NCBI GenBank assembly: GCA_902797965.1
Contig: CADBUY010000011.1
Span: forward strand, 1-47,780
Reading direction: 5' to 3'
DNA from: an uncultured bacterium
Lineage (GTDB): Bacteria; Cyanobacteriota; Vampirovibrionia; Gastranaerophilales; Gastranaerophilaceae
DNA length: 47,780 bases
Position 1 is the first letter of the stretch. Every line of letters starts with the position of its first letter. A program made the translations under genes and the position numbers. A model generated the notes under the pieces. That model had not been told where the DNA came from. It worked only from the letters and a program-made list of their open reading frames with translations, and did no database searches. Shown piece after piece: positions 36,305-45,551 of the stretch.

Positions 36305-36475
36305 TTATATTTTTCCGCTTGCTTCTCTTAAAAAAGTTTGCTCTTCTTTTATGCTCTGATTATTTAATACATAAATATCATAGCAAAGAGCTTCCTGCTT
36401 AAATTCCAATCTTATGAGCGCTTTATTTATTCGATACATTAAAACACAGGATAATATTACAATAATAAGTACCAT
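36305..36475 (-). CDS. 56-residue single-helix membrane peptide
   Basis: A short gene in an otherwise gene-free 580-base gap. The peptide starts MVLIIVILSCVLMYRINKAL, one membrane helix with a basic end, followed by a charged tail (KEEQTFLREASGKI). AGAGG stands six bases before its ATG. No homologue is known to me. The flanking 36131-36304 and 36476-36712 hold only the leader of the TolC-like gene, with a GGTTGT/ACAACC hairpin near 36182-36198, and AT-rich spacer. Confidence 0.6.
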   Translation of the reverse strand: MVLIIVILSCVLMYRINKALIRLEFKQEALCYDIYVLNNQSIKEEQTFLREASGKI

Positions 36476-36712
36476 AACTAACCTCTTTCTTTTTGTGAAG
36501 TGATTTCCTTTGATACTTAAATATTAAAATATCTTTGCGTCAAATAAGGACATAGAGTTTGTTTAATTTTAAAATTTTTTATTTATCTCATAATTGTGAA
36601 AATAAAAAGACACAATAATATGGTGAGAAAATAAAATCAGATTACCATAGTTATCATAAAATGTTGTTGGAGCAGCAACCGCAACCTGTAAACTTACGCA
36701 TTTTTATTTACT

Positions 36713-37276
36713 CTAGTCCTCTCTAGAAGCACCGTTAATGGTGTTTAGACGTTTAACAGGGTCGGTAATGTGAGTAATTCTGAGCCCAAAGTTATCTTCA
36801 ATAACTACAACTTCACCATAAGCAATAAGTTTTCCGTTAGCATAGAGTTCAACAGGTTCACCTGCTGCTTTATTCAGGGTAACAATAGAACCTTTGGTAA
36901 GTTCTAAAACCTTTTTAATTGGCAAATCTGTTTTACCAAGTTCAACCGAAAGCTGAAGTTTAACATCAAGTAATATGTTTAAGTTTTGGTTTTGAGGGCC
37001 TTGTACTTGATCAAGATCCTCGAAAGATGCAAACTGAACAGGCTGAACGGTTACAGTATTTGGGTCATGCTGAGGCTCTGGTTCGGGTTCTTGTGCTGCC
37101 GCAGCCTCATCAAAGTTCTCAAACTCATGTAAAGGAGTCTGAGATTCAGACGGAGTAACATCTGCCTGCGATGCAGAAGTGGGCATTCCTGCACTTTCTG
37201 ACGGTTGCGAGACACTGCCTGTTGAACCCGCTTCGTTCAAATTGTCATTTATATTATCTTCATCATCAGCAAACAT
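36713..37276 (-). CDS. fliN: Flagellar switch protein FliN
   Basis: C-ring protein of the flagellar motor. The C-terminal ~80 residues form the SpoA domain (LDVKLQLSVELGKTDLPIKK, ELTKGSIVTLNKAAGEPVEL, ANGKLIAYGEVVVIEDNFGL). An unusually long disordered N-terminus (~100 residues rich in Ser, Pro, Gln and Glu) makes it 187 residues; the canonical E. coli protein is 137. Third gene of the fliL-fliM-fliN operon. AGAGGGGG precedes the ATG. Confidence 0.93.
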   Translation of the reverse strand: MFADDEDNINDNLNEAGSTGSVSQPSESAGMPTSASQADVTPSESQTPLHEFENFDEAAAAQEPEPEPQHDPNTVTVQPVQFASFEDLDQVQGPQNQNLNILLDVKLQLSVELGKTDLPIKKVLELTKGSIVTLNKAAGEPVELYANGKLIAYGEVVVIEDNFGLRITHITDPVKRLNTINGASRED

Positions 37277-37289
37277 TTATAAGCCCCCT

Positions 37290-38258
37290 CTAAAAATAAT
37301 TTCTTAAAATCTCATGCATTTCATCATATACATCTGTTATTTTAACACAAATCTGGTTTTTTAAAGTTCCCGGACGTGCAAAAAACTTCTTTTCGCCGTT
37401 TACTTTAACAATTAAATCGTCTTGAATTTTGTTATCAAGTTTAATAATATCGCCCTCTGATAGCTGCAAAAAGTCATCAAGAGTAATACTGCATGTACCA
37501 AACTGGACTCTCAAATCTGCTGTTGACAGATTGATTTTTGATATCATTTTCATTCTTTCATCATTTGTTGCAACCAGACCTTTTGTCTGGAAAATGTGTT
37601 GAGTACTCAAGTGTGTCAAAACCGTTTCAAGTACGGGATATGGGAAACACAAGCTAAACAAACCATAGTGTTTTCCTGAAATCTGGACTTCAAAAGTTAG
37701 CAAAGCAACAATTTCACCTGCTGTTGCAACCTGTATTGACTGGTAGTTATCATCTAAACTGATGAATTTTCCGGTAACCGGGACAATAGCATTCCACGCA
37801 TCTTCCAGTGATTTAAGAATAATATTGATAACTTTTTTAGCCAACGCTTTTTCTATATCAGTAAGTTCCCTTGTCTGCGGATCTGTAATACCAACACCAC
37901 CAAGCATTCTGTTTACAATGCAGGAAATAACTTCAAAACTGATACCGAGAAGAATTTGACCGGAAAGAGGTTGAAACTCAAACACACCAACGCTAATTGG
38001 TGATGGCATTGAACGAATAAATTCCTCATAAGTTAATTGGTCAACAGACACAACTTCAATTTCAACTCTCATTCGAAGATAGCCGCTCAGAACAAGCGAA
38101 ACTGCCTTAGAGAACTCTCTGTGAATATCTCTCAAGGCTCTAAGGTTATCTTTTGAGAATTTATCGGGACGTCTGAAGTTATATAATTTATACGTTTTAT
38201 GTTCCGAGTCATCATCAAAAGTTTCTTCTATGTTTTTTTTAAGTTCTTCTTCCACCAT
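37290..38258 (-). CDS. fliM: Flagellar switch protein FliM
   Basis: C-ring component that binds phospho-CheY and FliN. The middle CheC-like domain has LRALRDIHREFSKAVSLVLS, FEFQPLSGQILLGISFEV and MLGGVG; the C-terminal SpoA domain has LRVQFGTCSITLDDFLQLSE and GDIIKLDN. 322 residues, normal length. The N-terminus lacks a clear LSQ-x-EIDALL CheY-binding peptide. AGGA precedes ATG; fliL ends six bases upstream. Confidence 0.94.
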   Translation of the reverse strand: MVEEELKKNIEETFDDDSEHKTYKLYNFRRPDKFSKDNLRALRDIHREFSKAVSLVLSGYLRMRVEIEVVSVDQLTYEEFIRSMPSPISVGVFEFQPLSGQILLGISFEVISCIVNRMLGGVGITDPQTRELTDIEKALAKKVINIILKSLEDAWNAIVPVTGKFISLDDNYQSIQVATAGEIVALLTFEVQISGKHYGLFSLCFPYPVLETVLTHLSTQHIFQTKGLVATNDERMKMISKINLSTADLRVQFGTCSITLDDFLQLSEGDIIKLDNKIQDDLIVKVNGEKKFFARPGTLKNQICVKITDVYDEMHEILRNYF

Positions 38259-38264
38259 TGTTTC

Positions 38265-38861
38265 CTACTGTATAATGAATTGTCCAAAGCTTACTCTAAG
38301 GACTTCTCTTTCACCGCCTAATATTGAATTTATATCATTTGTAATCTGTTCTTTGGCAAGTTCTTTTCCTGCTGCAGTTGCAAGTTCAGAAGATGTCTTG
38401 CTGGAAAGATTTGTAATAACAGCATCTCTGATTGCAGGCTTAAACTGGTTCATCTCTGCCTGAATCGCTGCCATCGGATCAGCAGGAGCAGCTTCACCAT
38501 GACCATGTCCACCGCCACCTTTAGCATCCTGTTCAGGAAAATCTGTATCTTTTTTAGTAACTTCTATTGCAACATTTACCTTTAAGAATCTCTTTGCATT
38601 TTCGTCACAAAGGTTAAGAATAAAATCACCGAGATCAACAATTATACCCTTTTGAATCTCATCACTATCTTCATCTTCACCAAGTTCTTCATTATTTGTC
38701 TGAAGAGCACTTATTTTTTGCGTAATCATGTTTTCCATAATAACATAGTTAACACCTGCAAAAACAACAAACATAATGACCATTGAAGCAATTGTCATTA
38801 TCAGAAACTTCATTTGATCTTTATTAGCACTACCACCATCTAATTGTTCATTATCAGCCAT
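38265..38861 (-). CDS. fliL: Flagellar basal-body protein FliL
   Basis: Single-pass membrane protein associated with the stator. A transmembrane helix at ~18-40 (FLIMTIASMVIMFVVFAGVN) is followed by an acidic linker and the FliL domain (KGIIVDLGDFILNLCDENAK, RFLKVNVAIEVT, and the C-terminal VSFGQFIIQ). A Gly/His-rich insert (GGGGHGHGEAA) lies in the middle. 198 residues. First gene of fliLMN, under a strong promoter. CGGAG precedes the ATG. Confidence 0.9.
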   Translation of the reverse strand: MADNEQLDGGSANKDQMKFLIMTIASMVIMFVVFAGVNYVIMENMITQKISALQTNNEELGEDEDSDEIQKGIIVDLGDFILNLCDENAKRFLKVNVAIEVTKKDTDFPEQDAKGGGGHGHGEAAPADPMAAIQAEMNQFKPAIRDAVITNLSSKTSSELATAAGKELAKEQITNDINSILGGEREVLRVSFGQFIIQ

Positions 38862-38914
38862 AATTTTCTCCGATTTCTTCTATTCCCCAAAATGAAATAT
38901 CAATACCCAATTCT

Positions 38915-38943
38915 ATTATAGCAAGATTTTTTATTTTTGCCAA
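38915..38943 (-). promoter_or_regulatory. fliLMN promoter
   Basis: On the minus strand TTGGCA (38938-38943), 17 bases, TATAAT (38915-38920) with TGC before it (extended -10). This is a sigma70-type, not sigma28-type, promoter. Confidence 0.75.
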
Positions 38944-39048
38944 AAAAATACTCTTTTTGATGTACTAAAATTATATTCTGAAATTTCCTTTAACAAATAA
39001 GACGTTTTATATATTTTGTAGTATCATAAAAATTGAATGAGAAGGAGT

Positions 39049-40542
39049 ATGAAACAAAAAATTATAAGATGGTCATATTATATAATTTTAGCGATAATTC
39101 TAATTTTTGGAATCTATATTAGAACAAAATTGTATATACTAAGTGATGTTTTTGAAGATGACGAATGCAGGCTTGCTCTAGGGATGATGGATAAGTCTTT
39201 GTGGCAGATGTTTCTTCCGTTGGGTTCTTATTCATCAACTCCTATTTTTGTTTTTATATCTAAAATTATTGCCGAAATAACAAAATATAATGAATACGCT
39301 CTACACTTTATTCCATTCATTTTTTCATTAGCAAGTATTGGGTTATTCTACAAAATTTGTGCTGAATATTTAAATAAAAAAATTTCCCTGATTATCGCTT
39401 TATTTTTGTTTGTTGTAAATTACGACAATATTTATTTTTCTTCTATTTTTAAAACTTATTCTTTAGATGTATTCATTGCACTTCTTTGCTTATATTATTT
39501 CCCTAAAATTGATATTTTAGAATTAAAAGCAAAACATCTTTTTGTTTTTACAACTTCAATCATAATTTTTATGCTTACAGCGTTACCATCCTTATTTTTC
39601 ATTGGTACATTTTTTTTAGTAAATATTTATAAGCATTATAAAGATAAATTATTCTATAAGAAATTTGCAGCGATTCTTATTCCTTTTGCTTTAGTTTTTG
39701 GATTATATTATTTTTTCAATCTTTTGCCGACTAAAATTTTGCAAATGCATGATTACAAAGAATTTTGGAACGGAATTTTTTCTGCCGGAATAATTACAAC
39801 GATAACTGCTACATTAAAATTTTTATTTCGCCCTAATACATATACATTATTCTCTTTTATACTTTTAATTATATTTGCTATTCGTACTGTCTTTAACAAA
39901 AATGAACGAAAAATAATGAATATATATTTGTTAAGCATATTATTACTATCAATATTTGCATCATATATTGGATTGTACCCGATTGCTTTAGGTAGAACTG
40001 CGTTATATTTACTGCCCGTTTTGATTATGGCATTTGTAAAAACTACTGATTTTCAATATGGAAAAAGAATTTATGTTTTTATTGTATATATAATATTTAT
40101 TGTTAGCTTACAAGCACATTTTATGCCTAAATATATATATATGGAAAATAATATTATTACTACTTTTAGAAACTATGCCCCTAAAAGTTTAATGCAGGAT
40201 ATGATTAAAAGATTTAATCATACAACAGATAAAATTGTAACAACTAATGCCTCAATGTATAGTTACACATTCTATGCTATTCAACATAACTTTATACAAA
40301 ATTGGAATATGTTAGAAAATAAAAAAAATACTATTGATAATGCAAGAGAAATATATTTCAACTATTATAACAACTTAGATAAAAATAAAAATTATTGGTT
40401 TTATCTAATCAAAGAATATCCTTTTACTCCGCAATTGGCTCCGACACTTGATTGGATAGCACACCAAAATGTTTTATATTCAAAACAAGAACGTGGTTCT
40501 TATCTGTACTATATTTCAGGCATAAAAGAGGTTAAACCGTAA
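39049..40542 (+). CDS. GT-C membrane glycosyltransferase (PMT/ArnT-like)
   Basis: About eleven membrane helices in 497 residues, with the GT-C signature Asp-Asp-Glu just after the first helix (FEDDECRLAL, residues 35-44). This fold transfers sugars from polyprenyl-phosphate donors to lipid or protein acceptors facing the periplasm. AAGGAG lies between an earlier ATG (39037) and ATG 39049, so the latter is used. Stop and yraN start overlap (TAATG). A short AT-rich window upstream resembles the palindromic-site family only partly. Confidence 0.82.
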   Translation: MKQKIIRWSYYIILAIILIFGIYIRTKLYILSDVFEDDECRLALGMMDKSLWQMFLPLGSYSSTPIFVFISKIIAEITKYNEYALHFIPFIFSLASIGLFYKICAEYLNKKISLIIALFLFVVNYDNIYFSSIFKTYSLDVFIALLCLYYFPKIDILELKAKHLFVFTTSIIIFMLTALPSLFFIGTFFLVNIYKHYKDKLFYKKFAAILIPFALVFGLYYFFNLLPTKILQMHDYKEFWNGIFSAGIITTITATLKFLFRPNTYTLFSFILLIIFAIRTVFNKNERKIMNIYLLSILLLSIFASYIGLYPIALGRTALYLLPVLIMAFVKTTDFQYGKRIYVFIVYIIFIVSLQAHFMPKYIYMENNIITTFRNYAPKSLMQDMIKRFNHTTDKIVTTNASMYSYTFYAIQHNFIQNWNMLENKKNTIDNAREIYFNYYNNLDKNKNYWFYLIKEYPFTPQLAPTLDWIAHQNVLYSKQERGSYLYYISGIKEVKP

Positions 40543-40892
40543 TGTCAAATATCTCTATCGGTAGAAATGGTGAAGAAATTGCCACAAAATATTTAGAAAA
40601 ACAAGGTTATAAAATTATTGAAACAAATAAACGCTTCTCAAGACTTTGTGAGATTGATATTATTGCACAGGAAAAAGATACGCTTGTTTTTGTTGAAGTA
40701 AAAACCAGAAAAACAGATATTTGCGGTCATCCGATGGAAGCAATTACGAGGGGTAAATATAATCATATTAAGCAGGGTTTATTTTTATATCTTCAGAAAA
40801 ATCCTCAATACAAAAAATACAGAATTGATGCAATATCAGTTCTTATTAAACCTGAGATTAAAATTGAACATCTGAAAAACATTACCCTGTAA
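40542..40892 (+). CDS. yraN: YraN family (UPF0102) putative endonuclease
   Basis: Small protein with a Holliday-resolvase/nuclease-like fold: GRNGEEIATKYLEKQGYKII, then EIDIIAQEKDTLVFVEVKTRK with the E-x-D-x15-E-x-K active-site pattern. 116 residues, normal. Translationally coupled to the glycosyltransferase gene. Confidence 0.92.
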   Translation: MSNISIGRNGEEIATKYLEKQGYKIIETNKRFSRLCEIDIIAQEKDTLVFVEVKTRKTDICGHPMEAITRGKYNHIKQGLFLYLQKNPQYKKYRIDAISVLIKPEIKIEHLKNITL

Positions 40893-41021
40893 TTTCATAT
40901 TATTTACTTACGATATACAAAGATGTTCACATTTTGTAACAAAATTTATTTTCTCATAGCAATTTCCTAAAACATAAATACTTTATATTTATATATCGAG
41001 GAAAATTACAGGGATAAAATT

Positions 41022-42131
41022 ATGACAGGAATAGACAGAATAGATTATTCTGCTTGGACAAACGCAGCAGCAAAAGAAATTGCACAAAAAGTTGACAAAG
41101 ACGGCGTAAAAGGATTACAGGGTCAGGAAATTTTTGAGTTTGCACGAGCAGCAAAGGCAGGTAATATTGAAAAAGAAGAGCTATCCGAACTGCTTGGTGT
41201 ATCAATTTCATCCCAAACGAGAGCAGCTGCAAAAGGTGCTTCTGCACCCCGCAGTAATAATCCGGATTTTGACAGAGCCGCTGAATACTACAACACAAAA
41301 ATGAGTTCTTCTCAGCGTTATCAAGTTACAAATGACACATATAATAACTTGAGCACAAGATTATACAAAATGGAAAAGTCTATTAATGAGGCTTTTCAGG
41401 AATGTGCAGCCTATAACGATATAATGATAGTGCCAAGATGGCATTACAGATTTTATCCGTATATTGATACAAGACTTATGAACTTTGACCTGAATGAACT
41501 TAGAGAAGTTACAACAAGAGATATGGAATCATTACATGAGCTTCGTAATAAATTAGAATATATTATTGAAGAAGCTAACGGTGAAACAGAACATACTACG
41601 CCAGAAAAGAAAAAATATGACGTTGATGAGATTGCTCAAAGACGCCTTGGTATGAGTTATGAAGAATTTGCTTCAAAATACGCATCACAGCTGGAAACAT
41701 TTAAATATACAACATTAGCAGATGTTGCAGCAATGAGCAGCGAAGACAGAGCTGTTTATGCAAGGGCAAAGGCATACGCTGCGGAAATGTTGGAAACAAC
41801 TATCAATGAAGCGCATACAACAAACTGGGATATTGGTGAGCGCAAACTTGATGAAACTATGAAATCTACCGGCGATATGTATGTAATATCCGATTTTGAA
41901 TATGATGGAATTACAGAAGAAGGATTAGCAAAAATACAAAGCGGAGTTATGTATAAGGCTTTTGAAGAGGCGCTAATAAGTAAGCACCAAGAACTGGATC
42001 CGACAGGAATTGAAGAAGCAAAGACGGAGGAGAAACCACAAAAACCGATAAAGCGAGTGGTAAATGGAGCTGTCTTAATCTTCAATCCTGACGGTACAGT
42101 TTTTGACATGCAGGGAAGACAGATTAAGTAA
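41022..42131 (+). CDS. Hypothetical protein, helical, 369 residues
   Basis: No family recognised. N-terminal IDYSAWTNAAAKEIAQKVDK contains a degenerate EF-hand-like loop (DKDGVKGLQGQE). The middle is mostly helical and Ala/Glu-rich, without signal peptide or membrane helix. It closes with VVNGAVLIFNPDGTVFDMQG, a beta-rich tail that looks like a conserved ending. CAGGGA stands before ATG; that region also forms the 3' half of an 11-bp inverted repeat with 40885-40895. Confidence 0.75.
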   Translation: MTGIDRIDYSAWTNAAAKEIAQKVDKDGVKGLQGQEIFEFARAAKAGNIEKEELSELLGVSISSQTRAAAKGASAPRSNNPDFDRAAEYYNTKMSSSQRYQVTNDTYNNLSTRLYKMEKSINEAFQECAAYNDIMIVPRWHYRFYPYIDTRLMNFDLNELREVTTRDMESLHELRNKLEYIIEEANGETEHTTPEKKKYDVDEIAQRRLGMSYEEFASKYASQLETFKYTTLADVAAMSSEDRAVYARAKAYAAEMLETTINEAHTTNWDIGERKLDETMKSTGDMYVISDFEYDGITEEGLAKIQSGVMYKAFEEALISKHQELDPTGIEEAKTEEKPQKPIKRVVNGAVLIFNPDGTVFDMQGRQIK

Positions 42132-42155
42132 AGTTACTCGGATGGCAGGGGAATT

Positions 42156-42186
42156 AAGACAAATCCTCAGAATGAGGGTTTGTCTT
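42156..42186 (+). terminator. Hairpin after the 369-residue gene
   Basis: A 14-bp stem: AAGACAAATCCTCA with TGAGGGTTTGTCTT around a three-base loop, 25 bases after the stop. No T run follows, so termination is likely but not certain. The remaining 42187-42410 shows no gene. Confidence 0.6.
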
Positions 42187-42410
42187 CTGCTGTAGTGTGT
42201 ATTATTAGTGTATTGTCATACTGAACTTCTTTCTATTGTTGTTTGCGTAGTCTTGCTAAAAGCGTCTTACAGTAAAAAATGTTGGTCTATTTTACAATAA
42301 AGTTATCAGGATAATAAAACATGAAGTACATCTTGCAATAGCATAATACTGTAATCAAAAAAATAGCAATTGCAACAAAAGATTGGCGAATTTATACTGC
42401 AATTTTTAAC

Positions 42411-42440
42411 AAAAAAAAACGCTCTGAAGAAAAGAGCGTT
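42411..42440 (-). terminator. Intrinsic terminator of the minus-strand gene
   Basis: AACGCTCT (42418-42425) pairs with AGAGCGTT (42433-42440); read on the minus strand the hairpin is followed by nine or more T's. It ends the hypothetical gene whose stop is at 42484. Confidence 0.8.
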
Positions 42441-42483
42441 AAAAATTTAATAAGGTATTTTAATAAGGTTATTTAATATATTA

Positions 42484-43131
42484 TTATTTCTTTTTAAACC
42501 AACTTACAGGATTTAGTTTAGACCAAAAACTTATATTATTAGTAGTGGTTTTTGGCGGTTTTTTACCTCTCTTGAATAATGATGCAATACCAATTAATCC
42601 AATAGTTCCTGCAATGACTCCAAGAATAAGTTTAGGAGTGTTACTTATCGTGTTTGAGATTTTATTTACACCACTGTTGATATTGTTGCTTAAATTAGAT
42701 AAATCGTTGTAAGCATCTATTTTATTAGAATCCACAGGTCTTTCACCGATGTTACCTGCATTTTCAATGCCCGTTCTGTTTATACTGCCATTGTATCCAT
42801 AAAAAGGATTTGAAAAATTGGTTTGAACTCCTGCTTGATACATTCCGTTATTGTATCCATTAGAATGATTTAGACCAACATAAGAATTTGCTGAAGAGCT
42901 TACGCTTTGGTAATCATTAGGGGTGTATGCAGGGGTGTATGATGTATGGAAAGAGTCGGTTGCCGTACCATGATTTTGGTATAACGCACCTTGCTGAGCC
43001 ATATTCATATATGGATTGCTCATCGGAGTAAGTACGCTTCCGACAGGAGTTCCCATCATCAAATCCGTAGGAACATAATCCAATATGCCATTTTGGTATA
43101 AATGATTTAATGTATATGGATTCACCGCCAT
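42484..43131 (-). CDS. Asn/Ser/Tyr-rich hypothetical membrane protein
   Basis: A 215-residue protein. The N-terminal ~140 residues are low-complexity (Asn, Ser, Tyr, Gly), probably disordered. One membrane helix (~167-187, LILGVIAGTIGLIGIASLF) is followed by a basic tail ending NPVSWFKKK. This suggests a cytoplasmic-basic, exposed-disordered topology. Function unknown. AAAGGTG before ATG. Confidence 0.72.
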   Translation of the reverse strand: MAVNPYTLNHLYQNGILDYVPTDLMMGTPVGSVLTPMSNPYMNMAQQGALYQNHGTATDSFHTSYTPAYTPNDYQSVSSSANSYVGLNHSNGYNNGMYQAGVQTNFSNPFYGYNGSINRTGIENAGNIGERPVDSNKIDAYNDLSNLSNNINSGVNKISNTISNTPKLILGVIAGTIGLIGIASLFKRGKKPPKTTTNNISFWSKLNPVSWFKKK

Positions 43132-43362
43132 ACTAAAACACCTTTTAAATTCTACACATATATATAAAGTTTTTTTAGTCTGCGAAATTGCTTATTGTAA
43201 AAAGAATTGTTAAGATTTATTAAATAAAAATTAATACATCAATTTATATAAAATAATGCATTACTTTGCCAATAAAATATAAAAAGTATTCATAATTTCA
43301 TGTTTAATTTATAATATTCATGCTAATAAGGGAGAATTTTTATAAAGAAAGGAAAATTTACC

Positions 43363-44559
43363 ATGAAAAAATCAATCAAAGATTTAGGTGACATCAAAGG
43401 TAAAAGAGCATTAGTTCGTGTTGATATCAACGTACCTTTAGATGAAAACAAAAATGTAACAGACGATACAAGAATTCAAGCTATCGTTCCTACTGTTAAC
43501 TATTTAAAAGAAAGAGGAGCTAAGATTATTCTTATGGCTCACTTGGGCAGACCTAAAGGAGAAAAGAATCCTGAATTTACTTTAGAGCCTGTTGCTAAAT
43601 ATATGGCTAAAGTTTTTGGCGAAGAAATCATATTTATTCCATCAGTAGAAGAAGCAGCTCCTTATGTTGAAAAACTTACTGACGGTCAAATCGCTTTATT
43701 GGAAAATATCCGTTACTACAAAGCTGAAGAAGCTAAAGATGACGATATGACATTCGCTGAACAATTAGCTAAACTTGGCGATTTCTATGTTAATGACGCA
43801 TTCGGCGCAGCTCACAGAAACCATACTTCAACAGCTAAATTGGCTAAAATTCTTAAACCTGCTGTTTCCGGTTTATTGATGGAAAAAGAAATCAGATGCT
43901 TATCTCAAGCTCTTGATAATCCTACAAGACCATTTACAGCTATCGTTGGTGGTGCTAAAGTTTCTTCTAAAATCGGCGTTTTAGAAAACTTGTTAGACAA
44001 AGTTGATAACATGATTATTGGCGGCGGCATGGCTTATACTTTCGTTAAAGCAAACGGCGGCAAAATAGGAAACTCCATTTGTGAAGATGATCAATTGGAT
44101 GTTGCTAAAGCTATTGAAAAGAAAGCTCAAGAAAAAGGCGTTAAGTTAGTCATGGCAACTGATGTTTTAGTTACAGATGACTTCTCAGGAAACGGAACAA
44201 ACAAATTCGTTAAGATTAATGAAATTCCTGACGGATTTGAAGGCGTTGATGCCGGTGAAGAATCAAGAAAAGCATTCGCTGATGTTATCAAATCTTCAAA
44301 AACAATTTTGATGAACGGCCCTGTTGGTGCTTTCGAAAATCCTAAATTTGCAGAAGGTACTAAAGCAGTTCTTGCAGCAGTTGTTGAAGCAACAAAAAAT
44401 GGTGCAACTTCTGTTATCGGTGGTGGTGACTCAGTTTCTGCAGCTAAGAAATTCTTTAAAGCAGAAGACTTCACTCACGTTTCGACAGGCGGCGGCGCGT
44501 CATTAGAATTCATAGAAGGTAAAGTATTACCTGGCGTTGCAGCTTTAGACGATAAGTAA
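43363..44559 (+). CDS. pgk: Phosphoglycerate kinase
   Basis: Glycolytic enzyme that makes ATP from 1,3-bisphosphoglycerate. Classic motifs are KRALVRVDINVPLDENKNVT, LMAHLGRPKGEKNPEFTLEP, NDAFGAAHRNHTSTAKLA, GGAKVSSKIGVL and the glycine-rich SVIGGGDSVSAAKKF. Length of 398 is standard. AAAGGA precedes the ATG. A strong terminator follows. Confidence 0.98.
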   Translation: MKKSIKDLGDIKGKRALVRVDINVPLDENKNVTDDTRIQAIVPTVNYLKERGAKIILMAHLGRPKGEKNPEFTLEPVAKYMAKVFGEEIIFIPSVEEAAPYVEKLTDGQIALLENIRYYKAEEAKDDDMTFAEQLAKLGDFYVNDAFGAAHRNHTSTAKLAKILKPAVSGLLMEKEIRCLSQALDNPTRPFTAIVGGAKVSSKIGVLENLLDKVDNMIIGGGMAYTFVKANGGKIGNSICEDDQLDVAKAIEKKAQEKGVKLVMATDVLVTDDFSGNGTNKFVKINEIPDGFEGVDAGEESRKAFADVIKSSKTILMNGPVGAFENPKFAEGTKAVLAAVVEATKNGATSVIGGGDSVSAAKKFFKAEDFTHVSTGGGASLEFIEGKVLPGVAALDDK

Positions 44560-44584
44560 TTAATAATTACTTAAATTAAGATTT

Positions 44585-44618
44585 AGGCGATTTTGCAAAA
44601 TGCAAAATCGCCTTTTTT
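44585..44618 (+). terminator. Intrinsic terminator after pgk
   Basis: AGGCGATTTTGCA (44585-44597) pairs with TGCAAAATCGCCT (44601-44613) around a three-base loop, then a run of T. Confidence 0.9.
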
Positions 44619-44640
44619 AAAACATCATAAGTTGAAAAGA

Positions 44641-45486
44641 CTATCCGAACAAAGCATTTAATAATGTTATTTTGTTTGAATCTATTCCAGTATCCTCTGT
44701 ATTCAATCTGCCAATTGGAACTGTTTTATTTGTTCCATGCCAGTCGCTTCCTCCTGATATTAGAAGATTATTTTTATTAGCACATTTAACAAGAAATTCT
44801 ATCTCTGATATAGAATATCTTGAATAATAACATTCTAAACCTTGAATGCCGCAATCTATCATGATTTTTAATTTGGGCAGAAACTCCTCTTTTGATAAAT
44901 GTTTTTCTCCCTCTCCACCCAAAGGATGCGCCCAAACAGGAATACCACCTGCTTGCTCAATCACTTTTATGGCTTCTTCGCCATCAAATCTTGTGTTACC
45001 TGTTTTGCAGTCATCAAGATATTTTTTCATAGCATCTACGTTATTATCAGATAAACCGCGCTTAACAAGAATATTTGCAATATGGGTTTTAACTACACTC
45101 TTTCTTGAATAAAGCCAATCGAGTTCTTCTTTGGTCAATTCAATATTCCAAACATCTTTCAGATACTTAATTCTGGTTTCCAGTTTTTGACGGCGAAGTT
45201 TTTTCCCAAGTTCGATTAAATCTGTTAATTCTTTGCTATCAGGATTAATATTATATCCCAAAATGTGACATTTTATATCACGAGCCTTACAAGTTAATTC
45301 GACACCTTTAATAAAATTAATTCCTTCTGATAAATATTTTTCAACTTCATTTACCCCTGATACGGTATCATGGTCAGTAAGGGCAAAAACAGTTATACCT
45401 GAATTTATAACAATTTCAACTAATTCCTTGACAGAATCGCTTCCGTCCGAATTATTGCTATGTAAATGTAAATCAAACTTAGCCAT
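44641..45486 (-). CDS. PHP-domain phosphoesterase
   Basis: Metal-dependent phosphoesterase of the PHP family (RNase AM/YciV/TrpH type). Metal-ligand motifs are FDLHLHSNNSDGS, ALTDHDTVSG, PVWAHPLGG and SGGSDWHGTNK. 281 residues. RNA or nucleotide substrates are likely; exact one unknown. No Shine-Dalgarno; a -10 box stands six bases before the ATG. Confidence 0.88.
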   Translation of the reverse strand: MAKFDLHLHSNNSDGSDSVKELVEIVINSGITVFALTDHDTVSGVNEVEKYLSEGINFIKGVELTCKARDIKCHILGYNINPDSKELTDLIELGKKLRRQKLETRIKYLKDVWNIELTKEELDWLYSRKSVVKTHIANILVKRGLSDNNVDAMKKYLDDCKTGNTRFDGEEAIKVIEQAGGIPVWAHPLGGEGEKHLSKEEFLPKLKIMIDCGIQGLECYYSRYSISEIEFLVKCANKNNLLISGGSDWHGTNKTVPIGRLNTEDTGIDSNKITLLNALFG

Positions 45487-45492
45487 AACAAC

Positions 45493-45501
45493 ATTTTAGC
45501 A
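45493..45501 (-). promoter_or_regulatory. PHP gene extended -10, predicted leaderless
   Basis: On the minus strand TGC-TAAAAT; six bases then ATG. It sits directly beyond the hsp20 terminator. Confidence 0.55.
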
Positions 45502-45502
45502 C

Positions 45503-45529
45503 AAAAAGAGACGGACTTAGCCGCCTCTT
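45503..45529 (-). terminator. Intrinsic terminator of hsp20
   Basis: AAGAGGCGG pairs with CCGTCTCTT on the minus strand (one G-T pair) around a six-base loop, followed by T's. Confidence 0.8.
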
Positions 45530-45551
45530 AACACACAATTTTGAGTGATTA

